Assembly: GCA_039090855.1 (NCBI GenBank)
Contig: CM077007.1
Location: 12,821,515 to 12,885,514 of the forward strand
From: Macrothele yani
Taxonomy: Eukaryota; Arthropoda; Arachnida; Araneae; Macrothelidae
Direction: 5' to 3'
DNA: 64,000 bases
This document shows positions 9,601-20,559 of this stretch, in pieces (the first letter of the stretch is position 1; every line of letters starts with the position of its first letter). The notes under the pieces are model-generated. The model was not told where the DNA came from and did no database searches. It saw only the letters and a program-made list of their open reading frames with translations. The position numbers and the translations under genes were made by a program.

Positions 9601-12600
9601 TATCATCATCATTGTCAACCATTATCAATCCACTGCTGGACGAAGGTCTCCACAAGTTTCTTCCACAACGGTCTGTCTTGTGCCAGTCTCCTCCAAGCTA
9701 CTCCCGCATACTTTCGAATTCCATCCACCCATCTCCCATGAGGTCTTCTTCTGGGTCTGTTCCTGTCCCTTGAAATCCAGTCTAAAATTTCGGCTGTCCA
9801 TCTATGGTCTGTCCTTTTGGCAATATGTCCAACCCATTGCCATTTCAGGGATTTTACTCTGATCGTGATGACTTCCAGTCTTGTCATTTTTCTAATCCAA
9901 GAGTTCCTCTTCTTATCTTTCCTGGTTACACCAAGCATGCACCTCTCCATACCTCTTTGAGTTGTCTGCAGTCTTTGTTTGTCTCTTTTAGTTAAGGTCT
10001 ACGTCTCTGCACCATACGTAAGCATTGGAAGGATGCATTGATCAAAAACTTTTCTTTTAAGACATAATGGCATATTGCTCTTGAAAATTATGCTGTTTCT
10101 TCCAAAAGCTCTCCAGGCAAGTTTTGTACGCCGATTAGTTTCTTCATCAATGTGACCCTCACTTGATATCTGCTGTCCAAGATAAATGTAGGTATCGGTT
10201 ATCTCCAGCTTTTCACCATCAATCGACAAATCTTCATTTTTTGTAAAAGCTTTGTACATCAGTTTTGTCTTCTGAAAGTTCCTTTTCAATCCCACTTCTT
10301 TTCTCTTGTCAGCAAGTTCCTGGATCATACTCTGAAGCTCTGATGGGGTAATTGCAAAAATGACTACGCCATCAGCAAAACGCAAATGAGTTAGATAATC
10401 TCCATTACCTTTATTCCTTTGTTTTCCCAGTTCAGTGATTGAAAGGCATTTTCCAAAGTGGCATTACAGATTTTGGGAAATATAGGGTCCCCTTGCCTCA
10501 CTCCCTTTCCAATTTTTATGGATGCTGTATTCTCAAATAGCCGAATATTTGCACTTGCATTTTCATAGATGTTATTATTAATGTATGCATCTTTAATACC
10601 GCAGGATTTCAAAGCCATTGAAACTGCTGATGGTTTCACCGAATCAAAGGTCTTTTCATAATCGATAAAAGCCATGCATAATGGAAGTTCATATTGCCTC
10701 TGTCTTTCAATTAGTTCTCTCAGTACGTGGATATGATCTATAATGATGTAGTCACTCCTGAATCCAGCTTGTTCTCTCGGTTGAGCTATGTTCAGTGTTA
10801 CCTTCAAGCGATGTGAAAGAACTTTAGTGAAGATTTTATAAACCACTGATAGGAGGCTGATATGTCTGTAGCTCCTGAGATCCTCAACATCACTTTTTTA
10901 TGTAGCAGGATCATTATAGCTCTGTTCCGATCCTCAGGAAAGAAAATCTATTATTATTATGAATCTTCATTAAGACATCGAGTAAAAACTTGGACGAGCA
11001 CTGTTTCAATTTCTCCACTTGCTTCATATATGATGTCTACGGCTATTCCATCTTCTCCTGGAGCTATCCCCCGTTTCAGGTTCTTGATTACATGTGCAAC
11101 TTCGGATGGGAGGACAGAAAGAAATCTGGTACTGGTACCTTTCGTAATGTCTGGAGTACATGTAACATCCCTTTCATATATTTTGAGTAGAAATCTTTCA
11201 CTCTTGTCAAAATGTCGCCTCTATTTCTTATTACAGAACCATCTTCTTTTCTCAGTGCCATAATCTGTTTTCTTCCCTTACTCAGGTGTTTCTTTGCTCT
11301 CTTCACGCTTTGGTTGTTTTCAATTACTTTCCATACTAGTTCACAGTTGAATTTTCTTACATTTTCAGTGATACTTTTTCGTTGTCTTGCATAGTTCCAT
11401 ATATTCCACTTTGGAAGTCATATCTCCTTTAGTTGTCCTCATCTCTCTTCTTTTTTGCTTCAGAATATTTGTTTTTCCTGATAATTAATTTGTTCATATA
11501 AGCTTTTTCTTAGTACCAGCTGATTTATGATGCTATTTCCATAAGAGCTTTGGTTAGTTTTCTTTTAACTTCAGAGATGTATACTTCTTCCGACGTTAGA
11601 CCTTCTAGAGCAGGGAATTTGTTGCTCATTTCTAATTTGAAGGTATTATGATTTTTTTTTTAAGATTGGTCATGTCAATACACTTTGTTTTATGAGCTTG
11701 CCACGCTCGAGTTTAGCACTGAGGTACATATTACATTTTACCATTCTATTGTCACTACCTGTGTTGAACTTGTTCAGCATATTGCAGTCTCTCTTGACAA
11801 ATGTCTCGTTGCACATAATAAAACCAATTTCACTGGTCAATCCATTGGGATGCCTCCATGTCCATTTCATTTGCGGCTTTTTCTTGAAAAAGGAGTTCAT
11901 GAGGAAAAACTGTTCTGCCTCTGCAAACTCTACGAGAGCATTTCCACGCTGGTTTCTGTGGCCGTGACTGAAGTTACCTACTGAAGTTTCATTCTGTTGC
12001 CGTTGCTCTATTTTCGCATTGAAATCTCCCATAATTATCTTCAAATGCTGCTTACCTTTATTATTTAGATGACGAATTTCCTCATACAATTCTTCAATTT
12101 CTTCAGGATGACTTGTGGTGGGTGCATAAATTTGAATAATCTGAGCCTGGTATCTTTTTGTGAGTTGGGTAACGAGTCTTGCAGCGCTGTCAGAGGAACT
12201 TTCAACATCTACAAATTTATCCTTCAGTTTCTTGTTTATTATAAATCCAACACCACTAGTTCTGCCAGTATCTGTCCCACGATAGTAGAAGAGATGTCCA
12301 CTTTCCAGTTCAATGAGATCTTCTCCTTTTCTCCTTACCTCACTTAGCCCGATGATGTCCCACTTGATCCTTTGTAGTTCCTCTTCCAATTCAAGGAGCC
12401 CTGAAGATTGGGAGTTTCCATTGTAAGTAGCCAAGGTCAGCATGAGATGGCGGATTAGTCAGGTCCTCCGGTGGTTGTTAGCACCCTGTCTTCATCTCGC
12501 ACTGGCCGCTGCCTTGGCCAGGCACATTCCAGCTGCCGGAGACTGAGGGCCAAGATTTAAGTTGTGGAGTCATTATGGAGAGGTTTGGTCATAACTCATC

Positions 12601-12785
12601 ATACTGGCCAAGTGGGTTGGTGAGTTTGGGATAGCATTTCCTCTTATGCCGATGGTATAGTTATAATGCTTTTGGCTGTCGTGAGAGCCCGTTTAGTGGG
12701 AACGGGATGCACCACGAGAAGGCGGGGTTGACATTTGTCAAGAAGAGGCTGTGAGGCTGTGATATGTTGTGCATCACCTGACCTT
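9601..12785 (-). mobile_element. RTE-type LINE, copy 1
   Basis: An almost full-length non-LTR retrotransposon read on the minus strand. The 5' untranslated part (near 12440-12785) matches that of copy 3 at 15150-15490, including the segments TTGACAAATGTCAACCCCGC and CTTGGCCCTCAGTCTCCGGC. The 3' end has the typical short repeat tail, (ATG)n then (AT)n in element orientation, near 9601-9615. The 5' edge abuts the microsatellite tail of copy 2. Confidence 0.88.
9615..12443 (-). pseudogene. RTE endonuclease/reverse transcriptase, copy 1
   Basis: Single-ORF protein of an RTE-like LINE, which nicks target DNA and reverse-transcribes its own RNA at the nick. The endonuclease (EEP fold) occupies 11670-12443, starting MLTLATYNG and including the catalytic-type IIMGDFNAKI. 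After frameshifts the reverse transcriptase follows: FIDYEKTFDSV and GVRQGDPIFPK (10391-10846), RFADGVVIFA at 10350-10385, where the expected FADD is FADG, and the C-terminal region GAETWTLT-like to GRWVDGIRKYAG (9615-10020). The frame is broken at several places, and the change at the second catalytic Asp of FADD would inactivate the polymerase on its own. It is more diverged from copies 2 and 3 than they are from each other. Confidence 0.88.
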
Positions 12786-12789
12786 ACAT

Positions 12790-12830
12790 TCCCAATATTA
12801 TATATATATATATATCATCATCATTGTCAA
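12790..12830. repeat. (AT)n/(ATC)n tail between LINE copies
   Basis: An AT run followed by ATCATCATC. In element orientation it is the 3' tail of LINE copy 2, and it directly abuts the 5' end of copy 1. Confidence 0.8.
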
Positions 12831-15132
12831 CCCTTGTCAATCCACTGCTGGGCGAAGGTCTCCCCAAGTTTCTTCCACAATGGTCTGTCTTGTGCCAGTC
12901 TCCTCCATGCTATTCCCGCATACTTTCGAATTTTATCCACCCATCTCCCATGTGGTCTTCTTCTGGGTCTTTTCCTGTCCCTTGGAATCCAATCTAAAAT
13001 TTCGGCTGTCCATCGATGGTCTGTCTTTCTGGCAGTATGTCCAGCCCACTGCCATTTCAGGGATTTAACTCTGATCTTGATGTCTTCCACTCTTGTCATT
13101 TTTCGGATCCACGAGTTCCTCTTCTTATCTCTCCTGGTTAGACCAAACATGCACCTCTCCATGGTTCTTTGAGTTGTCTGCAGCCTTTGTATGTTTCTTT
13201 TAGTTAAGGTCCACGTCTCTGCACCATACGTAAGCACTGGAAGGATGCATTGATCAAACACTTTTCTTTTAAGACATAATGGCATATTGCTCTTGAAAAT
13301 TATGCTGTTTCTTCCAAAAGCTTTCCAAGCAAGTTTTGTACGCCGATTAATTTCTTCATCAATGTGACCCTCACTTGATATCTGCTGTCCAAGATAAACG
13401 TACGTGTCTGTTATCTCCAGCTTTTCTTCATCGATCGATAAATCTTAATTTCTTGTAAAAACATTGAACAACACTTTTGTCTTCTGAAAGTTCCTTTTCA
13501 ATCCCACTTCTTCACTCTTGTCAGCATGTTCCTGGATCCTACTCTGCAGCTCTGATGGGGTTGTTGCAAAAATGACTACGTCATCAGCAAAACGAAGGTG
13601 GGTTAGATAATCTCCGTTAATCTTTATCCCCTTGTTTTCCCAGCTCATCGACTGAAAGACACTTTCCAATGTGGCATTAAAGAGCTTCGGAGATATGGTG
13701 TCCCCTTGTCTCACTCCCTTTCCAATTTTTATGTGTGTTGTATTTTCAAATAGCCGAATCTTTGCACTTGCATTTTCATAGATGTTATTAATAATATTAA
13801 TGTATGCATCTTCAATACCGCAAGATATCAAAGCCATTGTAACTGCTGATGGTTTCACCGAATCAAAGGCTTTTTCATAATCGATAAAAGCCATGCACAA
13901 TGGAAGTTCATATTCCTTCGCTCTTTCAATTAGTTTTCTCAGTACATGGATATGATCTATTGTGCTTTAGCCACTCCTGAATCCAGCTTGTTCTCTCGGT
14001 TGAGCCATGTCCAGTGTTACTTTCAAGCGGTGTGAAAGAACTTTAGTGAAGATTTTATAAACCACTGATAGGAGGCTGATAGGTCTGTAGTTCTCGAGAT
14101 CTTCAATGTCACCTTTTTTTATGTAGCAGGATCATTGTAGCGTTGTTCCAATCCTCAGGAATCTTCCCTTCATTAAGGCATCGAGTGAAAATTTGGGCGA
14201 GTACTGTTTCGATTTCTCCACTTTCTTCTTGTATGATGTCTACAGTAATTCCATCTTCTCCTGGAGCTTTTCCCCGCTTCATGTTCCTGATTGCATGTGC
14301 AACTTCTGTTGGGAGGACTGGGAGAACTCTGGTACTCGTACCTTTCATGATGTCTGGAGTGCATGTATCATCCCTTTCATATAATTTGGAGTAGAAATCT
14401 TTCACCCTTGTCAAAATTTCGCCTCTATTTCTTGTTACAGAACCATCTTCTTTTCTCAGTGCCATAATCTGTTTTCTTCCCTTACTCAGATGTCCCTTTG
14501 CTATCTTTAGGCTTTAGTTCTTTTCAATTGCTTTCCTCACTAGTTAACAGTTGAATTTCCTTACGTTTTCAGTGATACTGTTTCGTACTGTCTTGCACAG
14601 CTCTATATATTCCACTTTGGAAGTCACATCTTTAGTTGTCCTCATCTCTCTTCTTTTTTGCATCAACATTTTGGTTTTTCCTGATAATTTGTTCACATGC
14701 AACTTGTTCTAAGACCCAGCTAATTTTGTTGCTGTTTCCATAAGAGCTTTAGTTACTTTTCTGTTGACTTCAGAAATATCCACTTCTTCGAATGTTAGGC
14801 CTTCTAAAGCAGAGAATCTGTTATTCAGTTCCAACTTGAAGGTATTATGGTGTTTTTTAAGGTTGGTTATGTCAACACATTTTGTTTGTCTTATGAGCTT
14901 GCCACGTTCGAGTTTAGTGTTGAGGTGCATCTTACATCTCACCAATCTATGGTCACTACCTGTGTTGAACTTGTTTAGCACATTGCAGTCTTCTATGACG
15001 AATATTTTGTTACACATAATAAAATCAATTTCACTTGTCCCATTTGGATGTCTCCATGTCCATTTCCTGTGTGGCTTTTTTTTGAAAAAGGAGTTCAAGA
15101 TGAAAAACCCTTCTGCCTCTGCAAACTCAACG
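12808..15132 (-). mobile_element. RTE-type LINE, copy 2, 5'-truncated
   Basis: A minus-strand LINE that begins inside the endonuclease domain (GTTGAGTTTGCAGAGGCAG on the minus strand, near 15132) and runs to its 3' tail at 12808. 5' truncation is the usual outcome of target-primed reverse transcription. The truncated end meets an AT run (15133-15148) and then the 5' end of copy 3, so copies 2 and 3 are head to head. Confidence 0.87.
12827..15130 (-). pseudogene. RTE endonuclease (part) and reverse transcriptase, copy 2
   Basis: Segments in order on the minus strand: the end of the endonuclease with FNTGSDHRLVRCKMHL (14709-15130), the palm entry region MALRKEDGSVTRNRGEIL to MKRGKAPGEDGITVD (14109-14465), then CMAFIDYEKAFDSVKPS, VRQGDTISPKLFNATLE and LRFADDVVIFATTPSELQ (13445-13900), with an intact FADD. 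The C-terminal region GAETWTLTKRNIQRLQTTQ through GRWVDKIRKYAG is at 12827-13285. Stops and frameshifts separate the segments. Protein similarity to copy 3 is high by eye, suggesting a recent common source. Confidence 0.88.
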
Positions 15133-15149
15133 ATATATATATATATATA

Positions 15150-18100
15150 AGGATGTAAGGTCAGGTGATGCGTAACATCACAGCCTCTCCTTGACAAATG
15201 TCAACCCCGCCTGCTCGTGGTACATCCTGTTCCCACTAAAGGGGCTCTGACGACCGCCAATAGCGGTATAACTATACCATCGGGATTAGAGGAAATTCTA
15301 TCCCACACTCACCAACCCGCTTGGCCAGCGTGGTGAGTTATGGCCAAACCCCTCCAAAATGATTCCACAACTTAAATCTTGGCCCTCAGTCTCCGGCAGC
15401 TGGAATGTACCTGGCCAAGGCAGCGGCCAGTGCGACATGAAGGCAGAGGGTGCTAAGAATCCCCGGAGGACCGGACTAGGCTGCCATCTGATGCTGACCT
15501 TGGCTACGTACAACGGACGCTCCCTATCTTCTGATTCAAGGCTTCTTGAATTGGAAGAGGAACTACAAAGGATCAAGTGGGACATCGTGGGGCTAAGTGA
15601 GGTAAGGAGAAAAGGAGAAGATCTCATCGAACTGAAAAATGGACATCTCTTCTACTATCGTGGGACAGATACTGGCAGAGCTAGTGGTGTTGGATTTATA
15701 ATAAACAAGAAACTGAAGGATAAAGTTGTAGAAGTTGAAAGTTCCTCTGACAGAGCTGCACGACTTGTTATCCAACTCTCGAAAAGATACCAGGCTCAGA
15801 TTATTCAAACTTATGCACCCACCACAAGTCCTCCTGAAGAAGAAATTGAAGAATTTTATGAGGAAATTTGTCATCTAAATAATAAAGGTAAGCAGCACTT
15901 GAAAATAATTATGGGAGATTTCAATGCAAAAATAATGCAACGGCAACAGAATGAAACTTCAGTAGGTAAATTCGGTCACGGCAACAGAAACCAGCGTGGA
16001 AATACTCTCGTTGAGTTTGCAGAGGCAGAAATGTTTTTCATCTTGAACTCCTTCTTCAAGAAAAAGCCACACAGGAAATGGACATGGAGACATCCAAATG
16101 GGACGAAAAGTGAAATTGATTTTATTATGTGTAACAAAAAATTCGTCATAGAAGACTGCAGTGTGCTAAACAAGTTCAACACAGGTAGTGACCATAGATT
16201 GGTGAGATGTAAAATGCACCTCAACATCAAACTTGAACGTGGCAAGCTCATAAGACAAACAAAATCTATTGACATAACCAACCTTAAAAAACACCATAAT
16301 GCCTTCAAGTTGGAACTGAAGAACAGGTTCTCTGCTTTGGAAGTCCTAACATCGGAAGAAGTGGACGTCTCTGAAGTTAACAGAAAAGTAACCAAAGCTC
16401 TTATGGAAACAGCAACAAAATTAGCTGGGTCTAAGAACAAGTTGCATGTAAACAAATTATCAGGAAAAACGAAAATGTTGATGCAAAAAAGAAGAGAGAT
16501 GAGGACAACTAAAGAAGATGTGACTTCCAAAGTGGAATATATAGAGCTATGCAAGACAGTAAGAAAAAGTATCACTGAAGAAGTAAGAAAATTCAACTGT
16601 GAACTAGTGAGGAAAGCAATTGAAAACAACCAAAGCCTAAAGATAGCAAAGGGACATCTCAGTAAGGGAAGAAAACAGATTATGGCACTGAGAAAAGAAG
16701 ATGGTTCTGTAACAAGAAATAGAGGCGAAATTTTGACAAGAGTGAAAGATTTCTACTCCAAATTATATGAAAGGGATGATACATGCACTCCAGACATCAT
16801 GAAAGATACCAGTACCAGAGTTCCTCCAGTCCTTCCAGCAGAAGTTGCACATGCAATCAAGAACATGAAGCGGGGAAAAGCTCCAGGAGAAGATGAAATT
16901 ACTGTAGACATCATACAAGAAGCAAGTGGAGAAATTGAAACAGTACTCGCCCAAATTTTCACTCGATGCCTTAATGAAGGAAAGATTCCTGAGAATTGGA
17001 ACACCGCTACAATGATCCTGCTACATAAGAAAGGTGACATTGAGGATCTCGGAAACTACAGACCTATCAGCCTCCAATCAGTAGTTTATAAAATCTTCAC
17101 TAAAGTTCTTTCACACCGCTTGAAGGTAACACTGGACATGGCTCAACCGAGAGAACAAGCTGGATTCAGGAGTGGCTACAGCACAATAGATCATATCCAC
17201 GTACTGAGAGAACTAATTGAAAGAGCGAGGGAATATGAACTTCCATTGTGCATGGCTTTTATCGATTATGAAAAAGCCTTTGATTCGGTGAAACCATCAG
17301 CAGTTACAATGGCTCTGAAAACCTGCGGTATTGAAGATGCATACATTAATATTATTAATAACATCTATGAAAATGCAATTGCAAAGATTCGGCTGTTTGA
17401 AAATACAACACACATAAAAATTGGAAAGGAGTGAGACAAGGTGACACCATATCTCCGAAGCTCTTTAATGCCACATTGGAGGGTGTTTTTCAGTCGCTGA
17501 GCTGGGAAAACAAAGGGATAAAGATTAATGGAGATTATCTAACCCACCTTCGTTTTGCTGATGACGTAGTCATTTTTGCAACTACCCCATCAGAGCTGCA
17601 GAGTATGATCCAGGAACTTGCTGACAAGAGTAAAGAAGTGGGATTAAAAATGAACTTTCAGAAGACAAAAGTGATGTTCAATGCTTTTACAAGAAATGAA
17701 GATTTATGGATTGATGGAGAAAAGCTGGAGATAAGACACGTATGTTTATCTTGGACAGCAGATATCAAGTGAGGGTCACATTGATGAAGAAATTAATCGG
17801 CGTACAAAACTTGCCTGGAGAGCCTTTGGAAGTAACAGCATAATTTTCAAGAGCAATATGCCATTATGTCTTAAAAGAAAAGTGTTTGATCAATGCATCC
17901 TTCCAGTGCTTACGTATGGTGCAGAGACGTGGACCTTAACTAAAAGAGATATACAAAGACTGCAGACAACTCAAAGAACCATGGAGAGGTGCATGCTTCG
18001 TGTAACCAGGAGAGATAAGAAGAGGAACTCCTGGATCAGAAAAATGACAAGAGTGGAAGACTTCATGATCAGAGTTAAATCCCTGAAATGGCAATGGGCT

Positions 18101-18345
18101 GGACATACTGCCAGAAGGACAGATCATCGATGGACAGCCGAAATTTTAGATTGGATTCCAAGGGACAGGAAAAGACCCAGAAGAAGACCACATGGGAGAT
18201 GGGTGGATGAAATTCGAAAGCATGCAGGGAGTGACATGGAGGAGACTTTCACAAGACAGACCGTTGTGGAGGAAACTTGGGGAGGCCTTCGTCCAGCAGT
18301 GGATTGATAATGGTTGACAATGATGATGATGATATATATATATAT
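15150..18345 (+). mobile_element. RTE-type LINE, copy 3, full length
   Basis: A plus-strand LINE with a 5' untranslated region (15150-15490), one long ORF and a 3' end running into (TGA)n(TA)n at 18320-18350. It is the most complete copy in the cluster. Its 5' end (AAGGATGTAAGGTCAGGTGA) matches the 5' end of copy 1, which supports this being the true element start. Confidence 0.9.
15491..18307 (+). pseudogene. RTE endonuclease/reverse transcriptase, copy 3 (nearly intact)
   Basis: The likely start is ATG 15491 (MLTLATYNG), where the endonuclease similarity begins; the frame is open further up to 15359. Order: EEP endonuclease (residues ~1-240; IIMGDFNAKI at ~137-146, SDHRLV at ~233), a linker, then reverse transcriptase with GKAPGED, YRPISLQSVVYKI, FIDYEKAFDSV, the RQGDTISP region, and FADD at 17553-17564. 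The C-terminal part with GAETWTLTKRD and GRPHGRW-type motifs follows. I see three lesions: one base lost near 17425-17432, two bases lost near 17735-17745, and one indel near 18225. Otherwise the frame is open, so this is a young, recently disabled copy. Clade assignment to RTE rests on endonuclease plus reverse transcriptase in one ORF, the absence of ORF1, and the short-repeat tail. Confidence 0.9.
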
Positions 18346-18350
18346 ATATA
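18320..18350. repeat. (TGA)n(TA)n LINE tail
   Basis: GATGATGATGAT followed by a TA run directly after the last LINE codons. The same design is seen at the 3' ends of copies 1 and 2. Confidence 0.85.
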
Positions 18351-18394
18351 AATAATATTGAAAGATGGCTTTAGTATATATTCCTATAAGGCTG

Positions 18395-18440
18395 CAGATG
18401 CGTATTTCTGTGAGGTGGCGTAAATGTATGTGACGTCAGA
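18395..18440. repeat. ~25-bp minisatellite, right flank of LINE cluster
   Basis: One good unit (ATGCGTATTTCTGTGAGGTG then GCGTAA) followed by a partial unit. It matches the units left of the LINE cluster. Confidence 0.55.
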
Positions 18441-18457
18441 CAATTAAATGACTAGAC

Positions 18458-19242
18458 CAGAGGTCGGCAATCTTTTTATGTTGGAAGGCCGCGCTAAGTA
18501 AACTGTAATCTAACAAGGCCGCGTTCAAGAAACTTCAATTAGTTATGCTTGGAAATGTACTTTATTTTGTAAAAATCTTACTATGTACTAACTTCAAAAA
18601 ATGAAAAAAAAGTTAATTCTTAAGTTATCTGACCTTTCAATGACTTTTTTGTGACTGCCTTTTGTTGGAAAGCATTTGGATATTTGGTTGCTAAATGGAG
18701 GTCCGCACCTTTTTCTGATCCTCTAGATGGGTATCCGTCACGTGACCTTAATGGCGTCTTGATTTGGGTTAGGCAGGAGAATGTATATTTGCAGCAATAA
18801 GTTGCTGAAAAATAAGGAAGCATTTTTCGGGCATGTGAATGCATGGCTATTCCATTGCATTTTTCCATATTTCAAATGGATCTTTCTTAGCGTGAAATAA
18901 GGACTTAAAACTGTCGTCCTCTGAAAGCTCAATCACTTTCACCTGTAGTTTTTTAGGAGTCATAGAACGAAACCGTGAGCGTAGTAGGTGTCAAAATTGT
19001 CCTTATGACTTAATGTTTTAATTGTGGCTGTGAGTCGGGGAGCATTATTTCGTTAAATCTCCAATTACTCTTTGGTAATTTAAATACGGCCATTTTAAAA
19101 TAAAAATGATAAAAGACTAACAAAAACATACTAATAAAAATAAAAGGATTTGTTTTGCAAAATTTAGATTCACTCAAAAGGCCGCACTTAATGGCCTAGA
19201 AAGCCACAATGCGGCCTTAAGGACGAAAGTTCCACACCCCTG
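18458..19242 (-). mobile_element. hAT-family transposon remnant
   Basis: The terminal inverted repeats are imperfect but hAT-like: CAGAGGTCGGCAATCTTTTT at the left edge and, on the complement of the right edge, CAGGGGTGTGGAACTTTCG. Flanking 8-bp duplications GACTAGAC (18450-18457) and GACTTGAC (19243-19250) differ at one base; 8 bp is the hAT target-site size. Length is about 785 bp, with an internal deletion. AAGGCCGC-type motifs occur near both ends. Confidence 0.82.
18620..18932 (-). pseudogene. hAT transposase C-terminal dimerisation domain (hATC) remnant
   Basis: Minus-strand fragments resemble the end of hAT transposases, the conserved dimerisation region. An acidic stretch with SEDDSFKSLF (near 18900-18930) comes first. 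After a frameshift the core follows: ARKMLPYFSATYCCKYTFSC, then TQIKTPLRSR and a segment ending HLATKYPNAF. Family members typically read S-T-Y-x-C-E-x-x-F-S at the core; here it is ATYCCKYTFS, so the Glu is replaced. The catalytic DDE part is absent, consistent with the short, internally deleted element. Confidence 0.72.
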
Positions 19243-19250
19243 GACTTGAC

Positions 19251-19859
19251 TCACTACACTTAAGGTCCAAATCAAGGAAAGATTGCTGTGATCTATTAGT
19301 TCATGTATGAAATATTCTGTGGCATAATCTTCCCGGAAGACGTGTATCCGCAATGTAAAACATTTTAAAAGGCAGTGTCCCGGTGACCCGTCCCCAAAAT
19401 GGATAACACGTGTTTTAAACAAAGAATTAACACTTGAGTTTTTCTTTGGTAAAACGTGGATGAAACCATCGGAAGTGTTTAAAATGTCAAAAGTCTGAGG
19501 GGATAAAATCATATCTAGAGGAAGCATGCTGGAGAGGTGTAAACGGTTTTCATAATGAAGAAAAATAGTGGTTTCACTGCCGTTCTGGACTCTCAACGAA
19601 ATAGAAGATACACAAAATTCTAGTAAGGTGAGAAAGCAAAAATGATCGCTGTGCTAATGTTAGAATTACTTTAGAAGAATTTAGCGTCAATGTGAAGCTG
19701 CCCAAGGTTCTTAGGAACATCGTCGATGAGGTCTACGATAAACAAATGCAACGGAGAAGAGAACTTTTTGCCGATCTCTTGCAACGAACAAACGAGACTG
19801 AACAGTGACTAAATAGTTATCAAACATGAATTTTCCAATATGAGACTTAGACAAAAAGG
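19251..19859. other. no recognisable gene
   Basis: Contains open frames on the minus strand (19174-19596, 19711-19923) without known domains. The right part may be decayed mariner sequence leading into the transposase remnant. Confidence 0.35.
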
Positions 19860-20165
19860 CAGAACGTGCAATGGAAATCTCCAGGCTCATCACGTCACAA
19901 AAAGGCACGCATGTCAAAATCAAAGATGAAGATAATGTTTAATTTTTTTTTACTGTTAATTGATAGTGCACAGAGTTCGTTCCATCATGTTAACCGGATC
20001 TTTTATCTACAAGTTTTGGAACGTTTCAAAAAAAGAATCCGTCGAGTGAGGCCAAATTTGTTTCCGAAAAAGTGAATTCCCTACCATGGCAATGCGCCTT
20101 CCCACACACTATTTGTTAAGGAGTTTTTGGGCCAAAAACTCATTAACAAAAAGTGTGCGCTTTTG
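19860..20165 (+). pseudogene. mariner transposase remnant
   Basis: The plus-strand reading gives QWKSPGSSRHKKARMSKSKM, then a degenerate stretch and FYLQVLERFKKRIRRVRPNL, a stop, and HGNAPSHTLFVKEFLGQK. These are in the order of the middle of mariner transposases, between the first and third catalytic Asp. The usual HHDNAPSHT is HGNAPSHT here, so the second catalytic Asp is Gly. No inverted repeats were found around it. It is an old fragment. Confidence 0.75.
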
Positions 20166-20559
20166 TTCTTGAACGCATAGTATGATTTTTCCTAATGTTG
20201 AATAAAGTCCTCAAAGGCTTCCATTACCTTATTATAGAAGAGATTCAGAATAACTCTACTAAAAAGCTTACAGAAAAATGTCTTTAAGAACTGTTTCAAC
20301 GGTTGGAAACAACACTCTAATTCGTGTATCGCTGAAGCGAATTATTTCGAAGATAATCTCATCTTAGTTTCCACTGAATTTCTTCGCAGAGGACGTGGTA
20401 AGTCCAGTCTCGTTATTTAATTGTCGGTCCTTGTATTTCTGCAAGGTGAAGTAAATGTTTATTTCTGCAAAATGACGTAAATGACAGTTTGTCACTGCAC
20501 CTCCGTTAGTCTGATTTGAAAACTTCCTTTTTCGCTTCCATTAGATACAGTTACAAACA
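20166..20559. other. no gene; minisatellite patch
   Basis: Non-coding sequence that holds two units of the ~25-bp minisatellite at 20432-20486. Confidence 0.45.
20432..20486. repeat. ~25-bp minisatellite, two units
   Basis: GTATTTCTGCAAGGTGAAGT is followed one unit later by TTATTTCTGCAAAATGACGT, both ending in AAATG. It is the same unit type as at 9520 and 18395. Confidence 0.65.

Noticed and set aside
15133..15148. Twin-priming inversion linking LINE copies 2 and 3
   Set aside because: Copy 3 is complete with its own 3' end and tail, so two separate insertions head to head explain the junction better.
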